Source: an uncultured Porphyromonadaceae bacterium
GTDB lineage: Bacteria; Bacteroidota; Bacteroidia; Bacteroidales; Muribaculaceae
Assembly: GCA_900555715.1 (NCBI GenBank)
Contig: USMC01000019.1
Span: forward strand, 1-47,948
DNA length: 47,948 nt
Reading direction: 5' to 3'
The notes under the pieces are model-generated. The model ran no database searches, was not told where the DNA came from, and worked only from the letters and a program-made list of their open reading frames with translations. Shown piece by piece: positions 23,840 through 33,187 of this stretch (position 1 is the first letter of the stretch; every line of letters starts with the position of its first letter). A program made the translations under genes and the position numbers.

Positions 23840-24496
23840 ATGGACAAAGTACTCATCTATGATAAATCAAGCGGCAAATTCGTGGAGAAGAACCGCTCCG
23901 ACGTCGCGCCCGACGAGGCGATAGAGTTTGAACCGACTCAGGTTGCCGCATGCTCGCCCAAAAAAACGATGGCAGACATGAATCGCGTCGGGGTCGAACA
24001 GTTTCACAGTCAGAAGAAAATGCAGGTCGCCGTCGTGCTCGACAACGTGCGTTCGCTCAATAACATAGGTTCGATCTTCAGAACATGCGACGGCTTCGCA
24101 TGCAGCAGACTATGTCTCTGCGGCATAACCGCTACTCCGCCCTCTCCGCAGATACACAAGACAGCCCTCGGAGCAGAAGAAAGCATGGACTGGACATACT
24201 ATCCGAGCACCGCCGAAGCCGTCGCGACACTGAAAGAAGAAGGCTACACCCTCGTCTGCCTTGAGCAATGTTTCGGCAGCATCGCCTTGCAGGATTTTGT
24301 GCCGGAAAACGACAGGCGTTATGCACTGATTGTAGGAAATGAAGTCGAAGGAGTCGACCCGGCGATTGTGGCAATGTGCGATGTCTATCTCGAAATTCCC
24401 ATGAGCGGGACGAAACACTCGCTCAATGTATCGGTGGCTACCGCCGTCACACTGTGGGAGTTTTACAAGCATTCCGACGTCGTAGGCAAAGTATAG
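23840..24496 (+). CDS. SpoU (TrmH) family RNA 2'-O-methyltransferase
   Basis: The protein methylates a ribose in tRNA or rRNA using S-adenosylmethionine. The start at 23840 (MDKVLIYDKSSGKF) is one base after the preceding stop; an ATG at 23828 would overlap that gene by 11 bases. The 218 residues contain the three SPOUT motifs: LDNVRSLNNIGSIFRTCDGF, ALIVGNEVEGV and IPMSGTKHSLNVSVATAV, which form the knotted cofactor site. The target nucleotide cannot be read from the sequence. Confidence 0.88.
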   Translation: MDKVLIYDKSSGKFVEKNRSDVAPDEAIEFEPTQVAACSPKKTMADMNRVGVEQFHSQKKMQVAVVLDNVRSLNNIGSIFRTCDGFACSRLCLCGITATPPSPQIHKTALGAEESMDWTYYPSTAEAVATLKEEGYTLVCLEQCFGSIALQDFVPENDRRYALIVGNEVEGVDPAIVAMCDVYLEIPMSGTKHSLNVSVATAVTLWEFYKHSDVVGKV

Positions 24497-24505
24497 AGCC
24501 GTTCA

Positions 24506-25423
24506 ATGCAGAAAGAGCGCATTATATACCCTGAGCCGCTGACAGACGGTTCGAAAATAGCCGTCTGCTCGCCTGCTGGGCGCATAAATCCCGAACTCGT
24601 CCGCGGCGCCGTTGCCGTTCTTGAATCGCAGGGGTGGAATGTTCAGGTCATGCCGCATGCCTTAGGCGAGTGCGGCACATACTCGGGCACCCCCGACGAA
24701 CGCTACGAAGACCTATACGAAGCGTTCGCCGACCCTTCTGTACGCGCCATTCTGTGTTCGCGCGGCGGCTACGGAGCCGTCCATCTCATCGACAGACTTG
24801 CCCGTACGGCACTCACCGACAACCCCAAATGGCTCATCGGATTCTCCGACATATCTGCCCTCCACGCCCTCATGGGCAGCAAAGGAATCGCAAGCATACA
24901 CTCGTCGATGTGCCGTCATCTGGCACTATATGGCGCATCAAACAGCGACAACGCGGCTCTTTTCAGCATCCTCCGCGGCAAACGTCCGACCTATGTTTTC
25001 GACAGCCACACGCTCAATCGCGCCGGCACCGCGACAGGCATCTTCCGGGGCGGAAACATGGCTGTCATAGCCGACCTGATCGGCACGCCGTTCGACATGA
25101 TCGACGACGGCATAATCCTTTTCGTCGAAGACCTCGCGGAGCCTATTTACAAAATTGAACGCATTCTGCAGCAGCTCAGGCTGCGTGGAGTTCTCGGTCG
25201 GCTCAAAGGCCTGGTTGTCGGGCAATTCACCGACTACAAACCCAGCCTCAACTACAGCGACATGGAAAGCATGATAGCCGACATGGTGAGTCCCTACAGC
25301 TTCCCTGTCGCCTTCAACGCTCCCATCGGTCATGTCGACCATAACATACCCCTCATAGAGTCGGCGGAAGTGACCCTGAATGTGAGTTCTTCTGACAAAA
25401 GCAGCTTGATTTTCCACGGCTGA
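24506..25423 (+). CDS. LD-carboxypeptidase (peptidase family S66)
   Basis: The enzyme trims the terminal D-alanine from tetrapeptides during murein recycling, in the cytoplasm; a MccF-like detoxifying role is possible. The 305 residues show ILCSRGGYGAVHLIDRL, the nucleophile region WLIGFSDISALHALMG with the catalytic Ser of the GxSD motif, FVEDLAEPIYKIERILQQL with the catalytic Glu, and NAPIGHVDHNIPL with the catalytic His. All three of the Ser-Glu-His triad are present. No signal peptide is seen. Its position just before the wall synthesis cluster fits murein metabolism. Confidence 0.88.
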   Translation: MQKERIIYPEPLTDGSKIAVCSPAGRINPELVRGAVAVLESQGWNVQVMPHALGECGTYSGTPDERYEDLYEAFADPSVRAILCSRGGYGAVHLIDRLARTALTDNPKWLIGFSDISALHALMGSKGIASIHSSMCRHLALYGASNSDNAALFSILRGKRPTYVFDSHTLNRAGTATGIFRGGNMAVIADLIGTPFDMIDDGIILFVEDLAEPIYKIERILQQLRLRGVLGRLKGLVVGQFTDYKPSLNYSDMESMIADMVSPYSFPVAFNAPIGHVDHNIPLIESAEVTLNVSSSDKSSLIFHG

Positions 25424-25424
25424 G

Positions 25425-25438
25425 TTTACAATTGTAAA
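25425..25438. repeat. perfect 14-base palindrome
   Basis: TTTACAATTGTAAA begins two bases after the stop codon of the LD-carboxypeptidase gene and lies about 120 bases before the -7 box of the wall cluster. It is symmetric and has the size of a dimeric regulator site, but no T run or GC stem suggests a terminator. Confidence 0.4.
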
Positions 25439-25557
25439 TACCATTCTCCTCGTCTTTATTTGCTTCTGTATGACAGCAGGAGCACATTGTTGATAACTTT
25501 TCCGGAAATTGTAGAATTATTTCGCGTTTGTATATGTAAATTTTCGCAGAAAAGCAG

Positions 25558-25565
25558 TAACTTTG
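25558..25565 (+). promoter_or_regulatory. -7 box of the dcw cluster promoter
   Basis: TAACTTTG is a perfect Bacteroidetes -7 box, 53 bases before the rsmH start. A TTTG at 25527-25530 is 27 bases upstream, too far for the usual 19-21, so the -33 part is weak. The surrounding 25,440-25,560 region is notably AT-rich and free of genes. Confidence 0.55.
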
Positions 25566-25618
25566 GAGTCTCTAAAGGCGGTATCGTCAGATGCCGGACC
25601 ATCAACCAATAACTGCCT

Positions 25619-26530
25619 ATGTCAGAAGAAGTTTATCACATACCAGCATTGCTCAGCCAGACCATCGACGCTCTTGCCATCAATCCCGACGGCATCTACG
25701 TCGACGCCACTCTCGGAGGCGGAGGTCACACACGTGCCATCCTGGAGCGCCTCGGACCGGACGGGCAACTCTTCTCCTTCGATCAGGACATCGAAGCCAT
25801 CCGTCGCGCGCCAGAAGACCCGCGGCTGACGACTGTGCATTCAAACTTCTGCTACATCACCAACTTCATGGACTTCTACGGCGTCGAAGGAAGAGTCGAC
25901 GGTGTCATGGCAGACCTCGGCGTATCATTCCATCACTTCGACGACCCCTCACGCGGCTTCAGCTTCCGCGCCGACGGTCCGCTCGACATGCGTATGAATC
26001 CCGACGGAGGCAAGACAGCAGCCGACTACCTCGCGACAGCCACTGAGAACGAACTGGCTGCCATATTCAAGACATACGGCGAACTCCGGCAGGCGCGCCG
26101 GATAGCATCGCTCATCGTCAAAGCAAGACAATCGGCACCCATTACGACCACAATGCAGCTTGTCGCAACAGTAACGCCCGCCATCAGTCCGGCACACGAA
26201 AAGAAAGAGCTCGCCCAGCTCTTCCAGGCGCTGCGTATCGTCATCAACAACGAAATGGATGTTCTTGGCAGACTGCTCGAAGGAATCACCAGAGTCCTGC
26301 GCCCCGGCGGCAGGATAGCAATACTCACCTACCACTCGCTCGAAGACCGCATGGTGAAAAATTTCCTCCGCACCGGAAACATCCTCGGCAACGAAGAAAA
26401 AGATCTCTTCGGCAACAGCTCGTCGCCGGTGCGCCCACTCGGCAACAAGCCCGTCGTTCCCGATGAGGCAGAGATAGAAGCAAACCCGCGCAGCCGCAGC
26501 GCCAAACTCCGCACAGGAATAAAACTATAA
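25619..26530 (+). CDS. rsmH: 16S rRNA (cytosine-1402 N4)-methyltransferase
   Basis: RsmH (MraW) methylates C1402 in the ribosomal P site. The 303 residues start with HIPALLSQTIDALAI and contain VDATLGGGGHTRAIL (SAM-binding motif), DQDIEAI, MADLGVSFHHFDDPSRGFSF and the C-terminal LTYHSLEDRMVKNFL. It opens the dcw cluster as in most bacteria; mraZ, which often precedes it, is absent. Confidence 0.96.
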   Translation: MSEEVYHIPALLSQTIDALAINPDGIYVDATLGGGGHTRAILERLGPDGQLFSFDQDIEAIRRAPEDPRLTTVHSNFCYITNFMDFYGVEGRVDGVMADLGVSFHHFDDPSRGFSFRADGPLDMRMNPDGGKTAADYLATATENELAAIFKTYGELRQARRIASLIVKARQSAPITTTMQLVATVTPAISPAHEKKELAQLFQALRIVINNEMDVLGRLLEGITRVLRPGGRIAILTYHSLEDRMVKNFLRTGNILGNEEKDLFGNSSSPVRPLGNKPVVPDEAEIEANPRSRSAKLRTGIKL

Positions 26531-26534
26531 ACAG

Positions 26535-26888
26535 ATGGCATCGAAAATCAAATCCTTTCTCAGCAAAGCATTCGACGTCTTCCGGCTCATCATCCAGGGC
26601 GACGGAGTGTCGAGCCGCTTCTTCAAAAAGCACTTCTTTGCCACAAGCTTCATCATATTAGGCTGCGTGCTGATGATAGCCATGCGCTTCCAGTGCCTTG
26701 TCAGCGACAACACCATCGACGCACTCAAACGCGAGATCGCCGTCATGGAAACAGACAAACAGAAAGAACGCTCCGAATACATGACTAATACACGTGAGTC
26801 GACAATGCGCCAGCTCGTCGACTCGCTGCACCTCGGGCTCGACATTCCGGACGAACATCCCAGAATCATCACTGTAGAATTAGACTGA
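26535..26888 (+). CDS. ftsL: FtsL-like cell division protein
   Basis: The 117-residue protein has a cytoplasmic basic segment, one membrane helix (about 37-55, SFIILGCVLMIAMRF) and a heptad-like helical part (about 57-95: SDNTIDALKREIAVMETDKQ). That is the bitopic coiled-coil layout of FtsL, which with FtsB and FtsQ activates FtsWI. Sequence conservation is low in this family, so the call rests on layout and the position between rsmH and ftsI. Confidence 0.75.
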   Translation: MASKIKSFLSKAFDVFRLIIQGDGVSSRFFKKHFFATSFIILGCVLMIAMRFQCLVSDNTIDALKREIAVMETDKQKERSEYMTNTRESTMRQLVDSLHLGLDIPDEHPRIITVELD

Positions 26889-26889
26889 C

Positions 26890-29064
26890 ATGAAAAAGAA
26901 TTCCTCCTCAAAATCAGAAAAACAGACGGCAGGCAACAACCGCCTGTTTGTAGTCGGTCGTTTCGGTGTCATCTTCCTGCTTGCATCCATCGTGGCGCTG
27001 TTCATAACCGTAAAACTCATCGACACCACCGTGGTTCATGCTAAGGAATGGAACAAGATGGGCGACAGCACTCTCACGCGTAAAGGCGTGGCAATGCCTT
27101 ACCGAGGTGAAATAATGGCATCCGACGGCAGCATACTCGCCACTAATCTCTACTACTTCAACATCATGATCGACCTCCGTGCCGACGGATTCAAAATCAT
27201 ACAGTTCAACAAGGCGATACCTCAGCTCGTCGACTCTTTCGCACACTATTTCGAACCGCATGACACGGCATACTGGCACCGCAAGATTGCCTATCAGATG
27301 GCTAAGACAAAAAAAGCGCGCACACGCAATTTCGTCATCGCCAAGGCTGTCCCGCAGGAGATGGTAAACAAAGTGAAATCATTCCCCTTCTTCCGCGACT
27401 TCGACCGTGCCTCGCAGACAGGACTGAAAGCCGAGCCCGTCATCAAACGCGCATATCCTTTCGGCAAAATGGCGCGTCTGAGCATCGGACGCGTAGGAGC
27501 CCTGGATACCAACCCCGAAGTACGCGGTCGTTCCGGACTGGAAGCGGCGCTCGACACGCTGCTCGCCGGTAAAAAAGGCATAACACATATCGGGCTGTCA
27601 AACCGCGGCACGAAGCACAAAATAGAAGTTCCGGCAGTCGACGGCTTCGATGTGTACACCACCATCGACATCACCATGCAGGATATTCTTGAGAACGAGC
27701 TCGGCGATATGCTGCTGAAATCACATGCCGAATGGGGCGCCGCGATGCTCATGGAAGTCGCCACCGGCGACATCAAGGCTATTTCCAATCTGGAACTCGA
27801 CAAAAAGTCTGCCACACCACGATATATCGAAGCTCTCAACCGCTGCGTGCAGGCCTACGAGCCGGGATCGGTAATGAAGGTGATGACAATGGCAGTCGGT
27901 CTGGAAAAAGGATTCGCCAAGCCTATCACACGCACCTTGCCGATAGGCACAACCGCGATAATATGTAACCGCAAGCTCAAGGACACGCATTCGCCCGCCT
28001 CGCTGCCTATAAGCCGGTTCATCGAGTACTCATCGAACATCGGCATGGCAAAAATAACACTCGCCCACTACGAACACAATCCCAGCCAGTTCCGTGCCGA
28101 CCTCGCCGAAATGGGATTCTTCGACGTGTTCAAGACAGGTATAGCCCGCGAACGAATACCTACATTCGTAAGAAATCCGTCGAAACTCGACCTCTCGCGC
28201 ATGTCGTTCGGCTATTCCACAATGATACCGCCACTTTACACCTGCGCATTCTACAATGCTGTCGCCAATGACGGCAGATTCGTCCGTCCGCGCCTCGTCA
28301 AGGGTCTGCGCACACCCGACGGCGTCGATTCCATGATACCCGTGAGCTACGTCCGCGAGCGCATGATGTCGTCGGAAAACGCCGCCACACTCCGGCAGAT
28401 GATGCACGGCGTAGTGTGGAAAGAAGGCGGGACTGCCAAGCTGCTGCAGAGCGACGTTGTTGAAATCGCCGGAAAGACAGGCACATGCAAACTCGCCCTC
28501 GAAGACAAGCGTCCGCGCGTTGATGCCAACGGCGATTCAATCAAACTTCCGCCGTTCAAGGGAGGCTATATCGACGGTCACTACCGAGTCACTTTCTGCG
28601 GATTCTTCCCGTATGAAAATCCGAAATACACCTGCATTGTCGTAATCAACGACCCCAAAGTGCCTTACCGCGGAGCTCCCGTAAGCTCCGGCATGGTGCT
28701 GAAAAACGTTGCCCTCAAGCTATACGCCAGAAGCATGCTCAACGACAATCCATGTTTCGTCGAACAGCCGGACCCGGAAGCAAGCGCCACCGTATATTCG
28801 ACATCGGACGACAAACGGAAATCGGAACTTATCAGCGATCTCGGCATCAGCCGCCCGCGCGCCATACGCAGACCCGCAGGGACACCGCACGGACTGCTGC
28901 CGGACGTGAAGGGGCTGAACGTACGCGAGGCTGTGGCACGCCTTGAAGAAAACGGCTATCCTGTCACCATCGAGGGCACAGGATATGTCTACGCCCAGGA
29001 ACCCGCCGCCGGCGACACCTGCGTGGCGGGCACAACAGTAAAACTTCAACTCAGATATGACTGA
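26890..29064 (+). CDS. ftsI: division transpeptidase PBP3/FtsI with PASTA domain
   Basis: FtsI crosslinks septal peptidoglycan in the periplasm. The 724 residues have one N-terminal membrane helix (about 25-42), a dimerisation region with GEIMASDGSILATNL, and a transpeptidase domain with the three penicillin-binding motifs: EPGSVMKV (Ser-x-x-Lys nucleophile), SSNIGMAK (SxN) and AGKTGTCKL (KTG). The C-terminus (about 655-722) is a PASTA domain (PDVKGLNVREAVARLEENGY), thought to bind muropeptide. The gene starts one base after ftsL and ends inside murE by eight bases. Confidence 0.95.
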   Translation: MKKNSSSKSEKQTAGNNRLFVVGRFGVIFLLASIVALFITVKLIDTTVVHAKEWNKMGDSTLTRKGVAMPYRGEIMASDGSILATNLYYFNIMIDLRADGFKIIQFNKAIPQLVDSFAHYFEPHDTAYWHRKIAYQMAKTKKARTRNFVIAKAVPQEMVNKVKSFPFFRDFDRASQTGLKAEPVIKRAYPFGKMARLSIGRVGALDTNPEVRGRSGLEAALDTLLAGKKGITHIGLSNRGTKHKIEVPAVDGFDVYTTIDITMQDILENELGDMLLKSHAEWGAAMLMEVATGDIKAISNLELDKKSATPRYIEALNRCVQAYEPGSVMKVMTMAVGLEKGFAKPITRTLPIGTTAIICNRKLKDTHSPASLPISRFIEYSSNIGMAKITLAHYEHNPSQFRADLAEMGFFDVFKTGIARERIPTFVRNPSKLDLSRMSFGYSTMIPPLYTCAFYNAVANDGRFVRPRLVKGLRTPDGVDSMIPVSYVRERMMSSENAATLRQMMHGVVWKEGGTAKLLQSDVVEIAGKTGTCKLALEDKRPRVDANGDSIKLPPFKGGYIDGHYRVTFCGFFPYENPKYTCIVVINDPKVPYRGAPVSSGMVLKNVALKLYARSMLNDNPCFVEQPDPEASATVYSTSDDKRKSELISDLGISRPRAIRRPAGTPHGLLPDVKGLNVREAVARLEENGYPVTIEGTGYVYAQEPAAGDTCVAGTTVKLQLRYD

Positions 29065-30553
29065 CATAAACACAAACAACCGCATTTGCGGTCTTGAAAC
29101 CCTTCTCGACGCCATTACGCCTGTCAGCGTGACAGGAGCGGAGCCGAATGCCGACATCACCGCCGTGACAGCAGATTCGCGTGCCGTCGTTCCGGGCGCG
29201 ATGTTCGTCGCCGTCCGCGGTGTCGCCGTCGACGGACACCGGTTCATCCCAGCAGCTCTGGCAGCCGGCGCCCGCGCTATCGTCGCCGAAGAACTGCCTG
29301 AGGAACTGCCCGAAGGAGTCACCGGCATACGCGTGGCAGACGGACGCGATGCTCTCGGACGCCTCGCGTCGCGTTTCTTCGGCGATCCGTCCGACGAACT
29401 GACCCTTGTCGGTGTCACAGGAACAAACGGTAAAACCACCATCGCCACGCTGCTCTACAAGATGGCTTGTCTGCGCGGCGAGAAAGCCGGACTCATCTCG
29501 ACGGTAGAGAATATTGTCGGCACCGACGCCGTGCCGTCCGAACATACCACCCCCGACCCCGTGATGCTCAACAGACTCCTGCGGCGCATGGTCGACGCCG
29601 GATGCACGTTCGCTTCCATGGAAGTGAGCAGCCATGCATGCGACCAGCACCGTATTGCCGGACTCACCTTCGCCGGAGGCATTTTCACAAACCTCACGCG
29701 CGATCACATCGACTATCACAAAACCTTCGATGCATATCTCAAGGCAAAGAAATCGTTCTTCGACAGCCTGCCAGCAGGTGCTTTCGCACTGACGAACGCC
29801 GACGACCGCAACGGCGATGTAATGCTCCAGAACACTCAGGCGCGCAAGGCATCCTATTCCGTCCGCAGTCTCGCCGATTTCAGCGTCCGCGTTGTCGAAG
29901 ACCGCCTCGACGGAATGCTCATCGACTTCGGAGGAACGGAAGTGGAGACGCAGTTTGTCGGCAACTTCAACGCTTCGAACCTCGCTGCCGTCTACGGTGC
30001 ATCGCTCCTTATGGGTCACAACCGCAACGATGTTCTCGTTGCCATGAGCAGCCTGCGCCCAGTCGCCGGCCGCTTCCAGCCCTTCCGTTCACCCTCCGGC
30101 GTCACCGGCATCGTCGACTACGCCCACACGCCCGACGCACTTGTCAATGTTCTTGACACCATCAACGACGTCAACGCCGGAAACGGACGTATCATCACCG
30201 TGTGCGGCGCCGGCGGCAACCGCGACACCGGCAAGCGCCCCCTGATGGCAAAAGCCGCCGCCGACCGCTCCGATGTCCTCATCCTCACCTCCGACAATCC
30301 GCGCAACGAAGACCCAGAAAAAATTATCGACGACATGCTCGCCGGGCTCGACCCGTTCGCGCTGAAGAAAACCATCGTTATCGTCGACCGCCGCGAAGCC
30401 ATACGCCGCGCTGTCGAAACCGCACAACCGGGCGACATAATTCTCCTCGCCGGCAAAGGGCACGAGACAACACAGACCATCGGCGATGTCGTATCGCACT
30501 TCGACGACCGTCAGGAACTATGCCAGGCTTTCGGCATAGAATTCAAACAATAA
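29057..30553 (+). CDS. murE: UDP-MurNAc-L-Ala-D-Glu:meso-DAP ligase
   Basis: MurE adds the third amino acid of the peptidoglycan stem in the cytoplasm, using ATP. The 498 residues contain the P-loop VGVTGTNGKTTIATL, the middle-domain signature TNLTRDHIDYHKTFDAYLKA and the C-terminal TSDNPRNEDPEKI. The DNPR tetrad (with Asn and Arg) marks meso-diaminopimelate-adding enzymes, not the lysine type, so the wall should be DAP-type as in other Bacteroidales. It overlaps ftsI by eight bases (ATGACTGA). Confidence 0.95.
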   Translation: MTDINTNNRICGLETLLDAITPVSVTGAEPNADITAVTADSRAVVPGAMFVAVRGVAVDGHRFIPAALAAGARAIVAEELPEELPEGVTGIRVADGRDALGRLASRFFGDPSDELTLVGVTGTNGKTTIATLLYKMACLRGEKAGLISTVENIVGTDAVPSEHTTPDPVMLNRLLRRMVDAGCTFASMEVSSHACDQHRIAGLTFAGGIFTNLTRDHIDYHKTFDAYLKAKKSFFDSLPAGAFALTNADDRNGDVMLQNTQARKASYSVRSLADFSVRVVEDRLDGMLIDFGGTEVETQFVGNFNASNLAAVYGASLLMGHNRNDVLVAMSSLRPVAGRFQPFRSPSGVTGIVDYAHTPDALVNVLDTINDVNAGNGRIITVCGAGGNRDTGKRPLMAKAAADRSDVLILTSDNPRNEDPEKIIDDMLAGLDPFALKKTIVIVDRREAIRRAVETAQPGDIILLAGKGHETTQTIGDVVSHFDDRQELCQAFGIEFKQ

Positions 30554-30566
30554 AATCAGGAAAGAA

Positions 30567-31817
30567 ATGCTATACTCGCTTTTCAATCTTCTTCAGGACT
30601 CCGGCTTTCCGGGCATAAGGCTGATAAATTATATCACCTTCCGCTCCGGCATAGCCTTCGTACTCGCTCTTCTGATAGCTATCTTCGTAGGAAAGAACAT
30701 CATACACCGCCTGCAAAAAATGCAGATCGGCGAAATCATCCGCGACCTCGACCTTGAAGGACAGCTCAAGAAAAAAGGAACTCCCACAATGGGAGGCATA
30801 ATCATCCTTATCGCCATCGTCGTGCCGTGCCTTCTGATGGGCAACCTCACGAACATATACATGCTGCTCATGCTGCTGACAACGATATGGCTCGGACTGA
30901 TAGGCTTTCTCGACGACTATCTCAAAATCCGCCGCCACAACAAGGACGGCATGAAAGGCAAATACAAAATTTTCGGACAGGTGAGCCTCGGTCTTATCGT
31001 CGGACTGACAATGTATCTCAGCCCGAACATGGGCATAGTCAACAATACCGAAATCATCAACTCGGAGACGCACCGCGTCGAAGAGGTCGTCTACGAACAG
31101 GAAGTCAGAAAGACTCCGCAGACAACCATACCGTTCGTCAAGAACAATAATTTCAACTACGAATGGCTCACAGGCTGGATGGGACGTCACGCCGGCACCG
31201 CAGGATGGATAGTATTCGGACTCATCGTCATATTCATCGTCACCGCCACCTCCAACGGCGCCAACCTCAACGACGGACTCGACGGCATGTGTGCCGGTCT
31301 CTCCGCCATCGCCGGCACCGCGCTCGCCATCATGGCATATCTGGGCGGCAACATCATTTATTCGTCGTACCTCAACATAATGTATATTCCGGGCAGCGAG
31401 GAACTGGTGGTATACATGGCGGCTTTCATAGGCGCCCTGGTAGGCTTCCTGTGGTACAACGCCTCTCCGGCGCAGGTATTCATGGGCGACACGGGCAGCC
31501 TCATGCTGGGAGGCGTCATCGCCGTCTTTGCCATACTCATCCACAAGGAGCTGCTGCTGCCTATCCTATGCGCGCTTTTCTACATAGAAGACCTGTCGGT
31601 CATTCTTCAGGTATGGTATTTCCGCCGCACGGGAGGTCGCCGCATTTTCAAGATGACGCCCTTGCATCATCATTTCCAGAAAGACGGCAACGCAGGCATC
31701 GACGCGCTCATCCAGCGCCCCATGCGAGCCATTGCAGAACAGAAAATCGTGACACGATTCTGGATTATCGGCATCATCCTCGCCGTAATCACATTCGTAA
31801 CGCTAAAGATAAGATAA
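30567..31817 (+). CDS. mraY: phospho-MurNAc-pentapeptide transferase
   Basis: MraY makes lipid I from UDP-MurNAc-pentapeptide and undecaprenyl phosphate in the inner membrane. The 416 residues show about ten membrane helices, KKGTPTMGGIIIL, the catalytic Asp region GFLDDYLKIRRHNKDGM, NLNDGLDGMCAG and the C-terminal MTPLHHHFQKDG with the three-histidine motif. An inserted loop at about 150-205 (after NMGIVNNTEIINS) is longer than in E. coli MraY and is usual in Bacteroidetes. Confidence 0.96.
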   Translation: MLYSLFNLLQDSGFPGIRLINYITFRSGIAFVLALLIAIFVGKNIIHRLQKMQIGEIIRDLDLEGQLKKKGTPTMGGIIILIAIVVPCLLMGNLTNIYMLLMLLTTIWLGLIGFLDDYLKIRRHNKDGMKGKYKIFGQVSLGLIVGLTMYLSPNMGIVNNTEIINSETHRVEEVVYEQEVRKTPQTTIPFVKNNNFNYEWLTGWMGRHAGTAGWIVFGLIVIFIVTATSNGANLNDGLDGMCAGLSAIAGTALAIMAYLGGNIIYSSYLNIMYIPGSEELVVYMAAFIGALVGFLWYNASPAQVFMGDTGSLMLGGVIAVFAILIHKELLLPILCALFYIEDLSVILQVWYFRRTGGRRIFKMTPLHHHFQKDGNAGIDALIQRPMRAIAEQKIVTRFWIIGIILAVITFVTLKIR

Positions 31818-31818
31818 C

Positions 31819-33186
31819 ATGCAGAATAAAGAATCAGCCAAACGGCTTGTCGTACTCGGTGCCGGCGAAAGCGGCACCGGCGCTGCCATCCTTGCCAAAG
31901 ACAAAGGCATGGACGTCTTCCTGAGCGATTCCGGCACAATTGCCCCAAAATACCGCCAGACTCTCATCGACGAAGGGATAGCCTTCGAGGAAGGCGGTCA
32001 TACCTTCGAAAAAATACTCAACGCCGACGAAGTCGTCAAGAGTCCCGGCATTCCGCTGACGGCTCCCGTAATAGTCGAACTGCAGAAAAAAGGCATACCC
32101 GTTATAAGCGAGATAGAATTCGCGGGACGATACACCGATGCTAAAATGGTATGCATCACCGGCTCGAACGGCAAGACGACCACCACGATGCTCATCCATC
32201 ATATCCTCACACATGCCGGAATAGACGCCGGACTCGCCGGCAACGTAGGCAACAGCCTCGCATGGCAGGTGGCACGATGCCCACACGATGTCTATGTCGT
32301 CGAGCTCAGCAGCTTCCAGCTCGACAACATGTACAGCTTCAAGGCAAACATCGCGGTCCTTCTCAATATCACTCCCGACCACCTCGACCGCTACGACTAC
32401 AAGATGCAGAACTACATCAATGCCAAGTTCCGCATCATCCGCAACATGACACCGCAGGATGTATTCATCTTCTGGAACGACGACCCCGTCATCACAGAGC
32501 AGCTGCGCCACATCACGACAGCCGCCCGCATGCTGCCATTCTCAGAAACCCGCGAAGAAGATTCCGCAGCATACATCGACGCGGAAAACGAACTCGTGTT
32601 CAACACCCCCGGCACATGCATGAAGATGCCGCGCGCCGACCTTGCGCTCAACGGTCTGCACAACGTGTACAACTCCATGGCGGCAGGTCTGTCGGCATGT
32701 TTCCTCGACATACGCAAGGAAGATGTCCGCGACGCCCTGTCCGATTTCATCGGGGTCGAACATCGTCTTGAATTCGTCGCCGACATCGACGGCGTGCGCT
32801 GGATAAACGACTCCAAGGCAACGAATGTAAACTCATGCTACTACGCTCTCGAAGCCATGACACGCCCGACGGTGCTCATCCTCGGCGGAAAGGACAAAGG
32901 CAACGACTACTCGGAAATACTGCCGCTGGTGAAAGAGAAAGTGAAAGCCATCGTCGCCATGGGGCTTCACAACGAGAAAATCATGGAGTTCTTCGCTCCG
33001 CACGTCTCAACGGTCGTCGACACCGACAATCTATCCGACGCCGTCGAAGCATGCCGCCGGCTCGCTGTGAGCGGCGACACAGTCCTTCTTTCGCCATGCT
33101 GCGCATCCTTCGACCTCTTCAAGAGCTACGAAGACCGGGGAAAGCAGTTCAAATCGAAAGTAATCGAACTTAAAAACAAACAGTAA
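31819..33186 (+). CDS. murD: UDP-MurNAc-L-alanine:D-glutamate ligase
   Basis: MurD adds D-glutamate in peptidoglycan precursor synthesis. The 455 residues have the N-terminal VVLGAGESGTGAAILAKDKG (UDP-binding Rossmann part), the ATP loop CITGSNGKTTTTMLIHHIL, LSSFQLDN, NITPDHLDRY and WINDSKATNVNS in the C-terminal domain. It starts one base after mraY. Confidence 0.96.
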   Translation: MQNKESAKRLVVLGAGESGTGAAILAKDKGMDVFLSDSGTIAPKYRQTLIDEGIAFEEGGHTFEKILNADEVVKSPGIPLTAPVIVELQKKGIPVISEIEFAGRYTDAKMVCITGSNGKTTTTMLIHHILTHAGIDAGLAGNVGNSLAWQVARCPHDVYVVELSSFQLDNMYSFKANIAVLLNITPDHLDRYDYKMQNYINAKFRIIRNMTPQDVFIFWNDDPVITEQLRHITTAARMLPFSETREEDSAAYIDAENELVFNTPGTCMKMPRADLALNGLHNVYNSMAAGLSACFLDIRKEDVRDALSDFIGVEHRLEFVADIDGVRWINDSKATNVNSCYYALEAMTRPTVLILGGKDKGNDYSEILPLVKEKVKAIVAMGLHNEKIMEFFAPHVSTVVDTDNLSDAVEACRRLAVSGDTVLLSPCCASFDLFKSYEDRGKQFKSKVIELKNKQ

Positions 33187-33187
33187 C

